The notes: generated by a model from the sequence alone, not told the origin. A stretch of DNA of 64,000 nt from CBDCYN01 sp965224205 (GCA_965224205.1 CBDCYN010000009.1:186001-250000); one strand, 5' to 3'; shown: positions 33,847-44,273, numbered from the stretch's first letter. Made by a program: numbers and translations.

Positions 33847-35742
33847 ATGAAGACGATTTTACGCTCCATCGCCCACGCCAAACGGCGAATCTACCTTCAA
33901 AACGTGATCTCGGCTTTGGGGACTCTGATTGCCGTGGGCTTAATGGTTGCCCTGGGCCTGTTGTGCATAGACCGCCTGTTAGCGATCCCGGTGTCGATAC
34001 GATTATACGCGGTGATCGGGGCTGTGGCCGCGGTGGGACCTTTTCTGTGGGCTAGGCTACGACTCCCGGACGATGCCGCCACTGCCGAGGCGATCGATCG
34101 GCGGATGAAGCTCAAAGACCAAGTCGCCACGGCATTATTCGCTGCGGATATCAAAGACGACCCGTTTGCACGACGCGTGGTGGAAGACGCCCGCAAGACC
34201 GCTTCAGGATTGAAATTAGCCTCCGGGTTCCCCCTGCGTTGGACCCGGGTGTGGGCTTACGTACCACCCGCCGCGGCAGTATTGGCGGTTCTTGTGGTGT
34301 TCCTGCCCCAAATGGATTTACTGGGGATCGCCACAGCCCGCCAACAGCGGAACCGCCAGCAACAAAAGACCCAGCAGGCTCAAGAACACATCGTCGAAGC
34401 GGCCGCATTAATCGAGCAGATCCAGGTCACTCAGCCTACTACCGATGGCCACTCGCTTGATGAACTCCACCCCGATCAAGCCCTCCGTGAGCTAGCCCAG
34501 ATCACCAAGCAGGACCTTTCCAACCCGAGGCTGCGGGACGAAGCGGCCGCGAAACTATCACAAGCCCAGCAGGCCCTAGCCCAAAAATCTCATAACCAGC
34601 AGCAACAACTCGACCAACTCCAAAACGCTCTTAGCCGCCTTGACCCCGAGACTCCCGGCCCCGGCGACGCGTTCGCCGACGCCCTGCGCCGAGGCGATTT
34701 TGAAGCGGCCCAAGAAGCGATCCAGGAGCTGGCCTCGAAGGTCGAATCGATCGATGACCACGACCGCCAAGCCCTTCAAGACCAACTCGAAGACCTCGCC
34801 TCCCAGTTGCAGCAGATCGCCCAGCAGCAAGCCCAAAACAGCCAAGAAGCCAATCAACAAGCCCAGAAGATGTTAAGCGACGCCGGGCTTAGCCCGCAGC
34901 AGGTCCAACAGCTCCAGCAACAAGGCATGCCCCCCGAGGCAATCCAGCAGCAACTCCAGCAACAAGGCATGCCCAGCCAACAAGCCCAGCAACTGGCCAA
35001 TCAGGTCCAGCAGCTCCAACAGCAGCAGGGTCGACACCGCAACACCAGCCAACAAACCAATCAACTATCTTCGGCGCTCAACCAGATGAGCCAAACCGCA
35101 CCCCATACCCCCGGTCAACAGCCGCCTGGTCAGCAGGGGCAGTCGCCCCCATCTTCTTCGTTCCAGCAGGCAGCTGGCGGCGCCGACCAATCTCTGAATC
35201 AAATGGCCCAGATGCGTGAGCAACTCAATCAGATGCGTCGCGCCCAATCCCAGACCCAGCAGGCGATCCAGCAGTTAAGCCAAGGTCAGCAGCCCGCAGG
35301 AGGGTCACAAGGGATGCAGTCACTGCAAAACGGCAACGGGTCGGGCCAGAACCCGATGCCGATGTCGCAACAACCCGGCTCCGGCCAGGGGCAGCAAGGC
35401 CATCGGCAAGGCGGCTCCCCGCATCAGCAAGCCGGGACCGGCGAAGGCGGCGACCCGATGGGCCAGCATCGCCGCACCGGGCCGTACCAGACCCGGGCAG
35501 AAAGCGATATCCAGGACGGCCAAGGCCGGGTGATCGCCTCGTGGCTAGGGCAGGCAGACATGGGCAAGGGCCAGCCCGGTGTGGAATTCGACCAAGCGAT
35601 CACTGAAGCCCAGCAAGACGCTGAACAGGCGGTCACCGAAGACCGCGTCCCACGCCGATACCACGAATCGATCCGCCAATATTTCAATCAGCTGCCCCAG
35701 ACGGCTCAGCAGGCTAAATCCGCTCCCCCGGCACCTCGATAG
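33847..35742 (+). CDS. DUF4175-like membrane protein with long Gln-rich region
   Basis: 631 residues, function unknown. Seen: three transmembrane segments (residues about 18-42, 50-68 and 136-157) with the block AIDRRMKLKDQVATALFAADIKDDPFARRVVEDARKT-like region between them, an arrangement I associate with DUF4175-type proteins; then about 450 residues dominated by Gln and predicted coiled coil (repeats such as QQVQQLQQQGMPPEAIQQQL occur twice in tandem); and a conserved C-terminal motif with YHESIRQYFNQLPQ. The last motif is typical of the family's end. Probably a membrane-bound coiled-coil scaffold (inference). Confidence 0.72.
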   Translation: MKTILRSIAHAKRRIYLQNVISALGTLIAVGLMVALGLLCIDRLLAIPVSIRLYAVIGAVAAVGPFLWARLRLPDDAATAEAIDRRMKLKDQVATALFAADIKDDPFARRVVEDARKTASGLKLASGFPLRWTRVWAYVPPAAAVLAVLVVFLPQMDLLGIATARQQRNRQQQKTQQAQEHIVEAAALIEQIQVTQPTTDGHSLDELHPDQALRELAQITKQDLSNPRLRDEAAAKLSQAQQALAQKSHNQQQQLDQLQNALSRLDPETPGPGDAFADALRRGDFEAAQEAIQELASKVESIDDHDRQALQDQLEDLASQLQQIAQQQAQNSQEANQQAQKMLSDAGLSPQQVQQLQQQGMPPEAIQQQLQQQGMPSQQAQQLANQVQQLQQQQGRHRNTSQQTNQLSSALNQMSQTAPHTPGQQPPGQQGQSPPSSSFQQAAGGADQSLNQMAQMREQLNQMRRAQSQTQQAIQQLSQGQQPAGGSQGMQSLQNGNGSGQNPMPMSQQPGSGQGQQGHRQGGSPHQQAGTGEGGDPMGQHRRTGPYQTRAESDIQDGQGRVIASWLGQADMGKGQPGVEFDQAITEAQQDAEQAVTEDRVPRRYHESIRQYFNQLPQTAQQAKSAPPAPR

Positions 35743-36864
35743 ATCCGATCACCCCCACCGGCTCGCATTTGTCCGGCAAATTGAGATCCAGGCTCGTGAT
35801 GAACAGGGTCGCGTTATTGATTTTCATGCCTTGCGTATGACATTGGGCACAAATTGGGCCCGCGCGGTATTTACCCAAAGCTTGCTGAGGATCTCGTGAG
35901 GAAAGCGACATCCTCACCATGCAGCTATACACGCACACTCTTATCGAAGTGATCAAGGTCGTCACGATACATGGTGTACATGGACATGAACCGGACAAAA
36001 AATATCAAAAAAAATTTTCTGGTTCGGTTAAGATCTCGTCATCCTTCACGTACTTAGTGGTGAAGGCGAGGCTGGTGAGCCTAATAACCCATAACCGCGA
36101 CGTACAGAAAGGAGCCCATATGAGTCTATCCGACGATGTAAGGACGTAGTCGTAGCAAGACAAGGGGCCTCTTGCTTCCGGGGATTCAGGGGCTTCCGGG
36201 CTTCCGGTATCTAGGGTTCTGGGGGTGTCATCCCGTTCAATGCCGCCCGCCACCCGCCATATGAGTGGTCAGTGAATCACTGAGTGATCTGTTTATCGGG
36301 CACGCTGCGTATCTAAGATTCTCGATTCAAGGAACGTCCAAAGTCAAGACGGTCCGTTGGGGCTATACCTCAAAGCGTGAGGGATAGCAGTGTTTACCTA
36401 CAAACGTACGACGGGCGGGTGAATCATCGCTTCATCCAATCACCAGACCGCTGAACCACGGATCAGGATTCAGCGGCGACCAGAAGACCGGGCATCAAGA
36501 ATCTGTAAAGCAGAACAACGAATGTTGAACCGCTCGATCGTCCATCATGAGGGGGCAACCCCACCGTACCCGACCTTTAGGACCCCAGCCACAGGCGCTT
36601 TAAACAAGAGATCGCTCAGCTTCCGATATTTGGCTCACGACCCACCCCAGGCAAAGACCGCACGGCAAGTGTCTACAACGACATCGAACTTTCCTCAGCT
36701 AGTAAACGAGCCCTTCCGAGGCTTGCCGTGTCGGATCGATCGCATGCCCACCAACGGGTTACGAGCCGCGATCTGTTCACCTATCGAGTCAATGTTGTCT
36801 TGTCGTTTTTCCTCTGAAAGAGGAACTCTTTTCACTCCCTTAAATCCCTAATAGGAGTTTGACT
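35743..36864. other. 1.1-kb gene-poor region
   Basis: No convincing gene. Contents seen: AT-rich patch at 35998-36020, an AAAGGAG site at 36107-36113 followed by a nine-codon frame (MSLSDDVRT) at 36121, and direct repeats of GGGCTTCCGG type near 36190. No tRNA, no dispersed repeat. Could hold an RNA gene or remnants of a lost gene. Confidence 0.4.
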
Positions 36865-39849
36865 ATGGGATTATTCACACTGTTCCGCAACCGCACCGTA
36901 CGACCTAACCGCCACGCACGCCGTAAAGCCCAATCCCTGACTCGCCACAAATCCGACGCGGTCCAAGCATTCGCTGGGCTCGAAAACCTCGAACCGCGCG
37001 TCCTCATGTCAGCCGACGTGTTCGCCGATCCGGTCCGCGACGCCCAGCCTGCGGCAGCCGTCGTCGTCGAGCAGCAAACCGACCCCAGCACGCTCGAAGC
37101 TATCAATGCGGCGATCTCTTCGTTTGACCCGACCGTAAGCCTAGCGGGCGGTCAGGCATGGGGCGCAGGCGCCCGAACCACCGCGATCGCCTTCGGCGAC
37201 GTCGACGGGGACGGTCGCGACGAGGTCGGGATCGCCCGCAAGAATACCGTCAACGCCCGGTACTGGATCCTCGACGATGAACAGGCCGGTTATGCCGTGC
37301 TGCTAGCCGGTGGGCAGTCATGGACGCCCGGTCAATTCGCCACAGGGATCGCGTTCGGCGACGTCGACGGGGACGGGATCGACGAAGTCGGGGTCACGCG
37401 CAAGGCCGGCAGCGGCGCCCGCTACTGGGTGCTCGACGACGCCAACGCCGGGTTTGGCACGCTGCGAGCCGGTGGCCAGGGCTGGGGCACCGGGGCGTTC
37501 GCCACGGCAATCGCCTTCGGGGACACCGACGGGGACGGACGCGATGAGGTCGGCGTAGCCCGCAAGAATAGCGTCAACGCCCGCTACTGGGTCCTCGATG
37601 ATTCGGTCGCCGGGTTCGGCGCGCTGCTCGTCGGTGGCCAAAGCTGGGCCCCCACTGAATTTGCCACCTCGATTGCGTTCGGCAATACCGATCTCGACGG
37701 CCGTGACGAAGTCGGGGTCACGCGCAAGTCCAGTAGCGGCGCCCGCTACTTTGTCCTCAACGACGCCAACGCCGGGTTCAATATCCTCCGGACGGGCGGC
37801 CAGGGCTGGGGTTCTGGGGCTTTCGCGACCTCGATCGCCTTCGGGGACACCGACGGGGACGGACGCGATGAGGTTGGCGTAGCCCGGAAGAACAACTCCA
37901 ACGCTCGCTATTTTATCTTCGACGACTCGTTTGGCGGGTTCGGGAGGCTGCGTGCGGGTGGCAACGGCTGGGCTTCCGATGCATACGCCACTTCGATCGC
38001 GTTCGGTGACGTCGACGGGGACGGCCGTGAAGAAGTGGGCGTAACCCGCAAGGCGAGTGGTGGACAACGGTTCCTGGTGGTCGACGACGACGACGCCAAC
38101 TACGTCACCCTCTTCGCCGCAGGTCACAACTGGGGCTCGACCGCCTTCGCCACCTCGATCGCGTTCGGAGACGTTGACGGCGATGGCCACGACGACTTCG
38201 GGGTCGGACGTAAGGCCTCTTCCAACGCGCGTTATTGGGTCTACAATAGTAATGATACCCCTCCCCCAGCACCCGTGCCCTTCCTCGAAGACTTTGAGGG
38301 CGGCTTGGGCGACTTCGACATCGATAATACGTTCGGCTCCGGCGGCGGGCTGTGGCACGTGTCAACCGGACGCGGGGGCGACCCCGGCCACTCGCCGTTC
38401 ACCAGCCTGTACTACGGGCATTTCGAGGGTCCGTTCGGTGGAGGCGACTATGACACCGGAAGCCCCAACGGCGGGGCCGTATTCTCCCCGACGTTCCAAA
38501 TCCCCGCGACCGGGATCTACGAGCTGAGCTTCAACCACTTCTTAGATACCGAAGGGACCTTTGACATCTTCGACATCGCTGAGGTCGCGGTCGATGCCGG
38601 TTTCGGATTCGTGCCGATCCTGAGCACCTTCGACGGAACCCTCGATGAGACCTTCGGAGTCTGGGAGACCGTGACAGCCGACCTCAGCGCCTACGCGGGC
38701 CAAGACATTGTTCTGCGGTTCTCATTCGATACGGTGGACAGCGTCGCGAACTTCCACGAGGGCTGGTACATCGACGATATCGCCATCGAGGAGGTAATCG
38801 AGTTGACCCCGTATGTCGAAGATTTTGAGGGCGGGTTGGGTAAGTTCGTGATCGATAACACGTTCGGATCTGGCGGCGGGTTGTGGCACGTGTCGACCGG
38901 ACGTGGGGGCGACCTCAACCACTCCCCGTTCACCAGCCTGTACTACGGGCAGGGTGAAGGCGCGTTCGGCGGAGGCAACTACGACACCGGTTTCGCCAAC
39001 GGCGGGGCCGTATTCTCCCCGACGATCCGTATCCCCGCGACCGGGGTCTACGAGCTGAGCTTTAATTACTTCTTAGAGACCGAAGGGTCGTCGTTCTTTG
39101 ATATCGCCGAGGTCGCGATCGATGGCGGCTCCGGGTTCGATACGCTGCTGACCTCTGCGAACGGCTCGCTGGATGAGACCTTTGGGCTTTGGGACACGGT
39201 CACGGCCGACCTTAGCGCCTACGCGGGTCAGGACGTGATCCTGCGGTTCTCGTTCGATACCGGCGACAGCGTCGCCAATGCCAATGAAGGTTGGTACATC
39301 GACGATATCGCCATTACGGAGTTTGTTCCGCTCGCGGAGGACTTCGAAGGTGGTCTGGGCGTGTTCTCGATCGACAACACGTTCGGCTCTGGCGGGGGGC
39401 TATGGCACCTGTCGACCGGACGTGAGCTCGACCCCGGCCACTCGCCGTTCACCAGCCTGTATTACGGGCAATTCGAGGGTCCGTTCGGTGGAGGCGACTA
39501 TGACACCGGAGCCGCCAATGGCGGAGCCGTGACCTCCTCGACGATCCACCTGCCCGCGACCGAGGTCTACGAGCTTAGCTTCAATTATCTGCTTGACACC
39601 GAAGGCCAGTCATCGTTCTATGACATCGCCGAGGTCGCGATCGATGATGGCTTTGGGTTCGTGACGCTGCTGACCTCAGCCGATGGGTCCTTGGCCCAAA
39701 CCGGCGGGTCATTCGTGACGGTCACGGCCGACCTCAGCGCCTACGCGGGTCAGGACATTACCCTGCGGTTCTCGTTCGATACCGGCGACAGCATCAGCAA
39801 TTTCCACGAAGGCTGGTACATCGACGATATCGCCATCACGAGCGTGTAA
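36865..39849 (+). CDS. LEPR-XLL surface protein with FG-GAP repeats and three jelly-roll-like modules
   Basis: 995 residues, probably cell-surface. Seen: a basic N-terminus, then NLEPRVLMS (about residues 42-50); seven FG-GAP/VCBS-type repeats of about 50 residues (about 91-466), each with an AIAFGDVDGDGRDEVGVARK-like calcium-binding loop; then three near-identical modules of about 170 residues (about 472-650, 651-820, 823-994), each starting EDFEGGLG and containing GSGGGLWHVSTGR and ending GWYIDDIAI, resembling MAM/jelly-roll adhesion domains. AGGAG 7 bases before the ATG at 36865 decides the start over a TTG at 36859. No C-terminal sorting signal. Confidence 0.83.
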   Translation: MGLFTLFRNRTVRPNRHARRKAQSLTRHKSDAVQAFAGLENLEPRVLMSADVFADPVRDAQPAAAVVVEQQTDPSTLEAINAAISSFDPTVSLAGGQAWGAGARTTAIAFGDVDGDGRDEVGIARKNTVNARYWILDDEQAGYAVLLAGGQSWTPGQFATGIAFGDVDGDGIDEVGVTRKAGSGARYWVLDDANAGFGTLRAGGQGWGTGAFATAIAFGDTDGDGRDEVGVARKNSVNARYWVLDDSVAGFGALLVGGQSWAPTEFATSIAFGNTDLDGRDEVGVTRKSSSGARYFVLNDANAGFNILRTGGQGWGSGAFATSIAFGDTDGDGRDEVGVARKNNSNARYFIFDDSFGGFGRLRAGGNGWASDAYATSIAFGDVDGDGREEVGVTRKASGGQRFLVVDDDDANYVTLFAAGHNWGSTAFATSIAFGDVDGDGHDDFGVGRKASSNARYWVYNSNDTPPPAPVPFLEDFEGGLGDFDIDNTFGSGGGLWHVSTGRGGDPGHSPFTSLYYGHFEGPFGGGDYDTGSPNGGAVFSPTFQIPATGIYELSFNHFLDTEGTFDIFDIAEVAVDAGFGFVPILSTFDGTLDETFGVWETVTADLSAYAGQDIVLRFSFDTVDSVANFHEGWYIDDIAIEEVIELTPYVEDFEGGLGKFVIDNTFGSGGGLWHVSTGRGGDLNHSPFTSLYYGQGEGAFGGGNYDTGFANGGAVFSPTIRIPATGVYELSFNYFLETEGSSFFDIAEVAIDGGSGFDTLLTSANGSLDETFGLWDTVTADLSAYAGQDVILRFSFDTGDSVANANEGWYIDDIAITEFVPLAEDFEGGLGVFSIDNTFGSGGGLWHLSTGRELDPGHSPFTSLYYGQFEGPFGGGDYDTGAANGGAVTSSTIHLPATEVYELSFNYLLDTEGQSSFYDIAEVAIDDGFGFVTLLTSADGSLAQTGGSFVTVTADLSAYAGQDITLRFSFDTGDSISNFHEGWYIDDIAITSV

Positions 39850-39867
39850 TCTAGAATATGATCTAGG

Positions 39868-39903
39868 AACAGGGTGGGCGACAGCCCACCCTGTTTTTTT
39901 TTT
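39868..39903 (+). terminator. intrinsic terminator after the FG-GAP protein gene
   Basis: Stem AACAGGGTGGGC / GCCCACCCTGTT, 12 bp, loop GACA, followed by a run of T to 39903. Confidence 0.95.
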
Positions 39904-39967
39904 AGGAAGTGACATTGACTTTAAAGCCGGATCATCCCTGCCGCCGCCACCCCCCAGCCGTCGTCAC

Positions 39968-40816
39968 TCACGATGCAAACGGCGGCGCGGCGGTGTCCGC
40001 GGCCAGTTCGATCCGCTCGATGGCTAGGGCCCGGCCGCTGGCTTCGTCGATCTCGACATACACCCCGCATACCCGGGGATCTTCTTCGGCGACATCAAAG
40101 GGCACCGGCATCCCGGTGGTCATTTTTTTTAACACCCTTTCGACCTTCCGGCCCAGCACGGAGTGATGGGGCCCGCACATCCCCAGATCGGTGATATACG
40201 CGGTCCCACCTGCTGGTGATCGACCGTAGGTGTGGATGGGGAGGATCCTTGCATCGGCTGTGGCGACGTGGGTGTGCGTCCCGGCCACGAGACTGACCCG
40301 GCCGTTGAGATACCAGCCCATCGCTTGCTTCTCACTGGTCGCCTCGGCGTGGATCTCCACGATAATGATCGGGTCCACCTCGGGCAGTTCACGGGCCACC
40401 GCCTCGAACGTCGCGAAAGGGTCATCGGCCGGCATGTTGTGCATGAATAGCCTGCCCAGCAACGTGACGACGTACACCGATCGATTCACCCGAGGCACCT
40501 CAAGCCGCATCCACCGCTTGCCCTTGGCGGTGGCGGGTAGGTTAGCGGGGCGGGTGATATTCGGCTGTGACTCGAGCGTGTCCACGATATCCAGGCGTTT
40601 GTAGATGTGATCGCCGAGGGTGATCCCATCGACCCCGGCAACACAAAGTTTCTTATAGAGCGAAGACGACAGGCCCGACCCGTTGGCCGCGTTCTCGGCG
40701 TTGGCAATGATCAGATCCGCTCTCCACCGGTTGCGGATCGTCGGCAGCAGCTGGGCCACCGCTTGCCGACCCGGTCGGCCTACGATGTCCCCGAGCATCA
40801 CCAGTCGGATTGGCAT
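39968..40816 (-). CDS. YmdB-family metallophosphoesterase
   Basis: Calcineurin-like phosphoesterase of the YmdB (TIGR00282) family, whose studied members cleave 2',3'-cyclic nucleotides. Seen: MLGDIVGRPGR, IANAENAANGSGL, VEIHAEATSEKQAMGWYLNGRVSLVAGTHTHVATAD, and DLGMCGPHHSVLG, all family blocks. Odd point: the usual GNH motif reads GDH here (GITLGDHIYKRLD), replacing the metal-binding Asn by Asp. 282 residues. Divergent from cydA. Confidence 0.9.
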   Translation of the reverse strand: MPIRLVMLGDIVGRPGRQAVAQLLPTIRNRWRADLIIANAENAANGSGLSSSLYKKLCVAGVDGITLGDHIYKRLDIVDTLESQPNITRPANLPATAKGKRWMRLEVPRVNRSVYVVTLLGRLFMHNMPADDPFATFEAVARELPEVDPIIIVEIHAEATSEKQAMGWYLNGRVSLVAGTHTHVATADARILPIHTYGRSPAGGTAYITDLGMCGPHHSVLGRKVERVLKKMTTGMPVPFDVAEEDPRVCGVYVEIDEASGRALAIERIELAADTAAPPFAS

Positions 40817-41406
40817 CGAAACTCCCCATCAGCTCGAGGGATCAGCCCCCGAGGGTATGGACGAAAACCTTATCTTGACGGCTTATCATGAAAATACAAC
40901 CATAGGTCCGGTGTTGCACTTCAGCCCCGGGCGCGCCGTGTATTTCCCGCGGGGATTGTTATAACGGTCTATCATGGACGACGCCCTGGCGCTGCACCGG
41001 TTGCACTTCGCGTTTACGATCACGTACCACTACCTGTTCCCGCAGCTGACGATGGGGCTGGCGGCGTTGATCGTGATCTTCAAGACCCTGGCGATCACGA
41101 AAAAAGACGAGGTCTACAACGAGTGCGTACGGTTCTGGGCCAAGATCTTCGCGGTCAACTTCGCGATGGGGGTGGTCACGGGGATCCCGATGGAGTTCCA
41201 GTTCGGCACGAACTGGGCGAGGTTTTCCAAGGCAGCCGGGGGGGTGATCGGGCAGACGCTGGCGATGGAGGGGGTGTTCGCGTTTTTCCTTGAGTCGAGC
41301 TTCCTGGGCGCGTTTTTGTTTGGGGAAAAACGATTAGGGCAAAAATTACATTTATTGACCGCGGTACTACTGTTCGTAGGGTCGTGGCTGAGCGGTTACT
41401 TCATTA

Positions 41407-42658
41407 TTGATCTTTGAATTGTTGACTTATACCTCACGCGGCTAAGATTGTCCGATTGTTGAAGTGTTGGAAGTTGCGGGTGATGAGGGTTTGGACGTTG
41501 GGTTTGTCGTCGGTGGCCAGCTTGGCGATGCCGTCGTGGATGGCTTGCTGAAATCGATCGAACGTTTCGTAGTACCGGCCGTTGAGGCAGCGTTTCTTGA
41601 GCAGGCCCCAGATCCGTTCGATCAGGTTCAGGTGCGGCGAGTAGGACGGCAGGAACATCAACTCGATGCCCAACCCCACGGCCCGATCTTGGACCAACCG
41701 GCAGCGTTGATACCGCGCGTTGTCCAGCACCAGGGTGATCGCTTGGCCGGGGTAACGCCCCGCGAGCGTCTCGAGTAATTCGCAGACCGTTTGGGCCGTG
41801 ATGTACGTCGTGTTCGTGACGGTCACCAACTCTCGGGTCACGAAATCCAACGCCCCCAACACGTTCAGCCGGCGGCGGCCGGTGGGCGTGCGGATGAACA
41901 GCCTCACCACGCACCACACGTAGCACAGAAACGCGCCATGGACGAAGTGGCAGGCGTCTACAAAAAAACCCTGCGATCACCCCGTTCGGCTTCGTCCAAA
42001 GCCGGATCGAGGGTCTGTTCAAGGAATTCACGCTGCTGTTGATGCTTGGCCTGATCAAGCTTGCCCGGCACACCCCCGAGTTTGCGACGACGCAGACCCA
42101 GCCGTTTCAAAAAAGCTCGCACTTGCGTCGGGCCGCGACGCAGACCGGTGAGTTGCGTGATCTGATGGCTCGCCTCGTGGATCGTCGACGGCGGGTGTTG
42201 TTCCAAAGACGCCTTGACCTTCGGGCCGTGCGCGTTCAATTGACTGGGCTGACCCCGGTAGCCGTTTTGCCTCAACGCCTCGATCCCACCGTCGAGGTAC
42301 GTATTCAAATAACGCTGCACCGTCCGGCTGCTGACCCCTGCCAAGGCCGCGATCTGCCGATGTGCCAACCCATGGCTCTTGAGCCAAACCACCTGCAACT
42401 TCCGCCGCACCCGCGGATCTGGATCGCTAAAACGCCCCCGATCCAACGCCGCCACCGCATCGTCCGTCAATGTGATCTGAAGCATCCATGCCTCCTGTGT
42501 CCAGTGACTTCGTAGTAAAATCAAACCGCTAACGTCAGCCTATTCTACCGATCAGACAAACTCACCCGAGGAAGGTATAATTCCGAGGCTTGCCAGCAGA
42601 TGGGTTTTTCAGGACCGAGCTAACTCCAGAGCAGTTAAGTCAACAATTCAAAGATCAA
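41407..42658 (-). mobile_element. IS630-family insertion sequence in the IS66 target duplication
   Basis: Perfect inverted ends over at least 23 bp (41407-41429 against 42636-42658), beginning TTGATCTTTGAATTG. TA lies at both sides (41405-41406 and 42659-42660), the IS630 target duplication. 1252 bp. Its left TA is the last two bases of the left CTTCATTA copy made by the IS66 element, so it arrived second. Confidence 0.95.
41434..42485 (-). CDS. IS630-family transposase, two frames joined by -1 frameshift
   Basis: DDE transposase. First frame (42485 to 41958): HTH region HRQIAALAGVSSRTVQRYLN and a second helix-rich DNA-binding part. Second frame (from about 41965 to 41434): catalytic Asp in VDACHF, second Asp in VLDNARYQ, Glu in PHLNLIERIWGLLKK. 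At 41962-41968 the coding strand has seven T (GTT TTT TTG TAG); slipping back one base there gives a 350-residue protein with all three catalytic residues. The start follows AGGAGG by five bases. A programmed shift is likely, a simple mutation is possible. Confidence 0.88.
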
Positions 42659-42660
42659 TA

Positions 42661-44273
42661 GTATCTGTTTAGCGTCTAGCCAGGCACGGGAGGGCGTTGG
42701 ATTTTGAAATTCTGATCTGCTGATCGCGGTCTATAATCGGCCATCGATATAAAGGGATAAGATGGCGTTCGAAGGGCTGGGGTGCCCGCTTCACCATCGG
42801 TCAGGACGACACGACAGGAACAGCCAGGATGGCTCGACCCACCTACGATCAACTGCTTGAAATCATCGCCGAGAAAGACCGGCAGATCCTGCGACTCGAG
42901 AAGCGTGTGGCTCAACTCGAAGCTCGGGCCGGCCAACTCGAACAACGCCTCGAACAAGCCACGCGTTCGACCCAACGCCAAGCCGCGCCGTTCTCCAAGG
43001 GATCGCCCAAAACCCAGCCCAAGAAGCCCGGCCGCAAGGCGGGCAAGGCGTACGGCCCCAAAGCCCATCGGCCCCCACCCCCGCAACCCCCCGACGAGGT
43101 CATCGACGTGCCGTTGACCCCGCGGTGTCCCGGCTGCGGCGGCGAGGCCCAAGAAGATCACGTGACCCATCAGTTCCAGGTCGAGATCCCCCGCCGGCCG
43201 GTGGTGCGACGTTTCGACCTGCACGTGGGTTCATGCACGCGGTGTGGTCGACGCCTTCACCCCCGCCACCCGTTGCAGACCTCAGATGCCACGGGGGCGG
43301 CGGCCTCCCAGCTGGGGCCGGACCTTCAAGCCATGATCGTCCTGATGAAGGACAAGTACGGGCTGAGTTATGGCGACATCCAAGGCTTGCTCAAGCAGGT
43401 CTTCGGGATCTCGATCACCCGTGGCGGTGCGACGCACGTCGTGCTACGTACGGCCCGACGCGGTCAATCTGTTTACGACGGCCTGCGTGACGTGGTGCGT
43501 CACAGCGACACGGTTTACCCCGATGAAACCGGCTGGAAAGTCGGCGGATGGCTGCAGTGGATGTGGGTGTTCGTGACGAAGAAAGTCACGCTGTATGTCA
43601 TCCGCCCCAGCCGCGGCGGCGAGGTGGTGCGGGACGTGTTGGGCAAGGACTATGCCGGGCGGATGATCCACGACGGCTGGTCGCCTTACGATTCTTTGGA
43701 ACAGGCCACGCATCAGCAATGCTTGGCGCATCTGCTTCGGCGGACGGGCATGTTGCTGGAGCAAGCCACGCGTGGGGCGGTGCGTTTCCCGCGGAAGGTC
43801 AAGGCGTTGTTGCTCGATGCGCTGCGTCTTCGTGATCGACGCGACGCGGGAACGATCAGCGAGCATGGCTTGGCCTGTGCCCGCGGGCGATTGCGTAAGC
43901 GGTTGGACCGCTTGCTGGCTTGGCGTCTATCGCATCGTGGCAACCGAACGTTTCGCAATCACCTGGCTCGCCACGCCGATGAGATCCTCACGTTTCTGTA
44001 TGAACCGGGGATCGAAGCGACCAACTGGCCCGCCGAGCAGGCGATCCGCCCGGCGGTGGTCAACCGCAAGGTCTTCGGCGGCAACCGTACGGCTGCGGGT
44101 GCTCGTGCTCAGGAAATTCTGGGCAGCGTCCTGACGACTTGTGATCAACACGCCCACGACGCGTTGGCTTTTCTGTCCCACCTCCTGCGTGCTGCCTCCG
44201 ATCAGCACCCCGATCACCTGAGACGACTCATCTCAACCGCCCAGATTCAACCGGCTAACCGCTAAACAGATAC
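42661..44273 (+). mobile_element. IS66-family insertion sequence (single-gene type) in cydA
   Basis: Ends GTATCTGTTTAGCG at 42661 and the inverse CGCTAAACAGATAC at 44260-44273. 8-bp target duplication CTTCATTA at 41399-41406 and 44274-44281, now separated on the left by the later IS630 element. 1613 bp with only the tnpC-like gene and no tnpA/tnpB, like the ISBst12 subgroup of IS66. Confidence 0.93.
42829..44265 (+). CDS. IS66-family transposase (TnpC type)
   Basis: 478 residues, apparently intact. Seen: N-terminal coiled coil (EIIAEKDRQILRLEKRVAQLE), a basic Pro/Lys linker, the zinc-finger block CPGCGGEA...CTRCGRRLHPRH, and a DDE catalytic part with VYPDETGWKVGG, IHDGWSPYDSLEQ and ATNWPAEQAIRPAVVNRKV, followed by the C-terminal block GGNRTAAGARAQEIL. 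Shorter than TnpC of three-gene IS66 elements, in line with the single-gene subgroup. It ends 8 bp before the element's right end, inside the terminal repeat. Confidence 0.95.
   Translation: MARPTYDQLLEIIAEKDRQILRLEKRVAQLEARAGQLEQRLEQATRSTQRQAAPFSKGSPKTQPKKPGRKAGKAYGPKAHRPPPPQPPDEVIDVPLTPRCPGCGGEAQEDHVTHQFQVEIPRRPVVRRFDLHVGSCTRCGRRLHPRHPLQTSDATGAAASQLGPDLQAMIVLMKDKYGLSYGDIQGLLKQVFGISITRGGATHVVLRTARRGQSVYDGLRDVVRHSDTVYPDETGWKVGGWLQWMWVFVTKKVTLYVIRPSRGGEVVRDVLGKDYAGRMIHDGWSPYDSLEQATHQQCLAHLLRRTGMLLEQATRGAVRFPRKVKALLLDALRLRDRRDAGTISEHGLACARGRLRKRLDRLLAWRLSHRGNRTFRNHLARHADEILTFLYEPGIEATNWPAEQAIRPAVVNRKVFGGNRTAAGARAQEILGSVLTTCDQHAHDALAFLSHLLRAASDQHPDHLRRLISTAQIQPANR

Noticed and set aside
36121..36150. 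Nine-codon frame MSLSDDVRT after a strong ribosome site
   Set aside because: Could be a leader peptide but nothing follows it for 700 bp and there is no attenuator-like hairpin.
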